From: Propionibacterium sp.
GTDB lineage: Bacteria > Actinomycetota > Actinomycetes > Propionibacteriales > Propionibacteriaceae
DNA length: 6,825 bases
NCBI GenBank assembly: GCA_012719335.1
Contig: JAAYAO010000083.1
Span: 1-6,825, forward strand
Direction of reading: 5' to 3'
Positions 6,142 to 6,825 of this stretch are shown here, piece after piece. The number at the start of each line of letters is the position of its first letter. The first letter of the stretch is position 1. The notes under the pieces were generated by a model that was given only the letters and a program-made list of their open reading frames with translations, did no database searches and was not told where the DNA came from. The position numbers and the translations under genes are program-made.

Positions 6142-6729
6142 ATGGCGGTGAAGCAGGGCAGACGGGGCGAAATCCTTGCTGCAGCGGGAATGCTGTTCGC
6201 TGAGAAGGGTGTCGTGGCCACCACGGTGCGTGAAATCGCCGACGAGGTCGGGATTCTGTCGGGCAGCCTCTACCATCACTTCGCTTCCAAAGACGAGATC
6301 CTGGACGCGATCATCATGGCGTACCTGGACGACATCGCGGCGAGGTATTCCCGCGTCGCGGGAGAAACCGGAAATCCGGTGGAGCAATTGCGGTCGATGA
6401 TCCGGGCCACCCTGGAGGTGGCCTATGACCATCCGGCCGCCTCGGAGATCTACCAGAACAACAACCGCTACCTGCGCACCAGCACCCAGTGGCCGGAGAT
6501 GAACCGGATCGCGGGGCAGATCCGCCAGACCTGGCTGGATGTGCTGATCCGGGGTCGGGAGGAGGGCTACTTCCGCAACGACATCCCGGTGCAGGTCAGC
6601 TTCCGGTTGATGCGCGACGGGTTGTGGCTGTCGATGCGCTGGTTCCGCCCGGTGGATGGGTTCGGGCTGGAGCAGTTCATCGACTCGGCCTGCGCGATGT
6701 TCCTCGAGGGACTCGCCGAGAAGGAGTAG
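6142..6729 (+). CDS. kstR2: TetR-family repressor KstR2
   Basis: TetR-family regulator of 195 residues (M. tuberculosis KstR2 has about 200). It represses genes for steroid C/D-ring catabolism and is released by HIP-CoA. The N-terminal helix-turn-helix spans about residues 10-50, with TTVREIADEVGI (27-38) and recognition-helix region SGSLYHHFASK (40-50), nearly identical to the remembered KstR2. The ligand domain keeps WLDVLIRGREEGYFRND (131-147) and RLMRDGLWLSMRWFRP (155-170). Arg158 and Trp162 align with Arg162 and Trp166 of M. tuberculosis KstR2, which I recall as contacts to the steroid part of HIP-CoA. GAGGGAG six bases before the ATG supports the start. It is divergent from the ipdE operon and shares an operator with it. 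Two KstR2 palindromes in the window support the identity independently. Confidence 0.92.
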   Translation: MAVKQGRRGEILAAAGMLFAEKGVVATTVREIADEVGILSGSLYHHFASKDEILDAIIMAYLDDIAARYSRVAGETGNPVEQLRSMIRATLEVAYDHPAASEIYQNNNRYLRTSTQWPEMNRIAGQIRQTWLDVLIRGREEGYFRNDIPVQVSFRLMRDGLWLSMRWFRPVDGFGLEQFIDSACAMFLEGLAEKE

Positions 6730-6762
6730 GGCCCCGGCTGCCGCGGGGCGGCCCATGCAGTG

Positions 6763-6825
6763 TGATGACTGCAAACCACCCGATCCCGGGCCTGGATGCC
6801 AGATATGGCATCGAAGCCCCGAAAC
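6763..6825 (+). CDS. Probable start of a further gene, possibly a SAM-dependent methyltransferase (partial)
   Basis: An open frame begins at ATG 6763 (or GTG 6760) and stays open for 21 codons to the window edge, 33 bases after the kstR2 stop. It would encode MTANHPIPGLDARYGIEAPK. An RYGIDAP-like segment near the N-terminus recalls actinobacterial class I methyltransferases of unknown substrate. That is recognition from memory on a very short piece. The only ribosome-site-like sequence upstream is a weak GGGGCGG. A second frame from ATG 6755 is also open but yields an unlikely cysteine- and proline-rich peptide. If real, it could be cotranscribed with kstR2. Confidence 0.4.

Noticed and set aside
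2841..6151. Long plus-strand open frames (2841-4025, 3529-5175, 4631-6151) opposite the ipdE operon
   Set aside because: They are antisense to well-recognised genes and are low-complexity (Gly, Arg, Val, Ser rich). They arise from GC-rich codon bias and show no family motifs.
6731..6749. GCCCCG/CGGGGC hairpin just after kstR2 as a terminator
   Set aside because: The stem is only six bases with no T tract, and a probable gene starts 14 bases later, so termination is doubtful.
6795..6812. Inverted repeat GATGCC-AGATAT-GGCATC near the right edge
   Set aside because: Six-base arms with a six-base spacer could be an operator, but it falls inside the likely coding start at 6763 and matches no motif I know.

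Overview
This is high-GC DNA, almost certainly from an actinobacterium. It carries part of a steroid (cholesterol) catabolism locus for the last two rings (C and D), known in Mycobacterium and Rhodococcus as the KstR2 regulon. The proteins match remembered family members closely along their length: FadD3, FadA6, IpdF, IpdE1 (FadE30) and KstR2. Two divergent promoter regions also carry the KstR2 palindrome. The genus cannot be fixed from the sequence. The gene order differs from the M. tuberculosis order I remember.

Layout. Positions 1-565 (minus): 5' part of fadD3, which runs off the left edge. Positions 566-710: divergent promoter region with a perfect KstR2 operator at 635-648. Positions 711-2641 (plus): fadA6 thiolase and ipdF reductase, five bases apart. 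Positions 2642-2885: convergent intergenic region with one hairpin terminator at each end. Positions 6001-2886 (minus): a three-gene operon of a short-chain dehydrogenase, ipdE1 (acyl-CoA dehydrogenase alpha subunit) and a probable ipdE2 (beta subunit). Positions 6002-6141: second divergent promoter region with a near-perfect KstR2 operator at 6062-6075. Positions 6142-6729 (plus): kstR2. Positions 6730-6825: short gap and the probable first codons of another gene, which looks like a methyltransferase.

How the genes work together. FadD3 activates the propionate side chain of HIP (3a-H-4a(3'-propanoate)-7a-methylhexahydro-1,5-indanedione) as HIP-CoA. The IpdE1-IpdE2 heterotetramer dehydrogenates the 5-hydroxy form of that thioester. 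The 297-residue SDR is a plausible 3-hydroxyacyl-CoA dehydrogenase. FadA6 is the thiolase and IpdF handles the 5-oxo/5-hydroxy group. HIP-CoA is the known ligand that releases KstR2, so both promoter regions should be induced together when steroid is degraded. The ring-opening genes echA20, ipdA, ipdB and ipdC are not in this window and would be expected nearby or elsewhere.

The main point of interest is that ipdE1 and the probable ipdE2 are adjacent, translationally coupled genes. In mycobacteria the two subunits lie in separate divergent operons. I see no mobile element, CRISPR array, tRNA or rRNA, and no convincing undescribed system.
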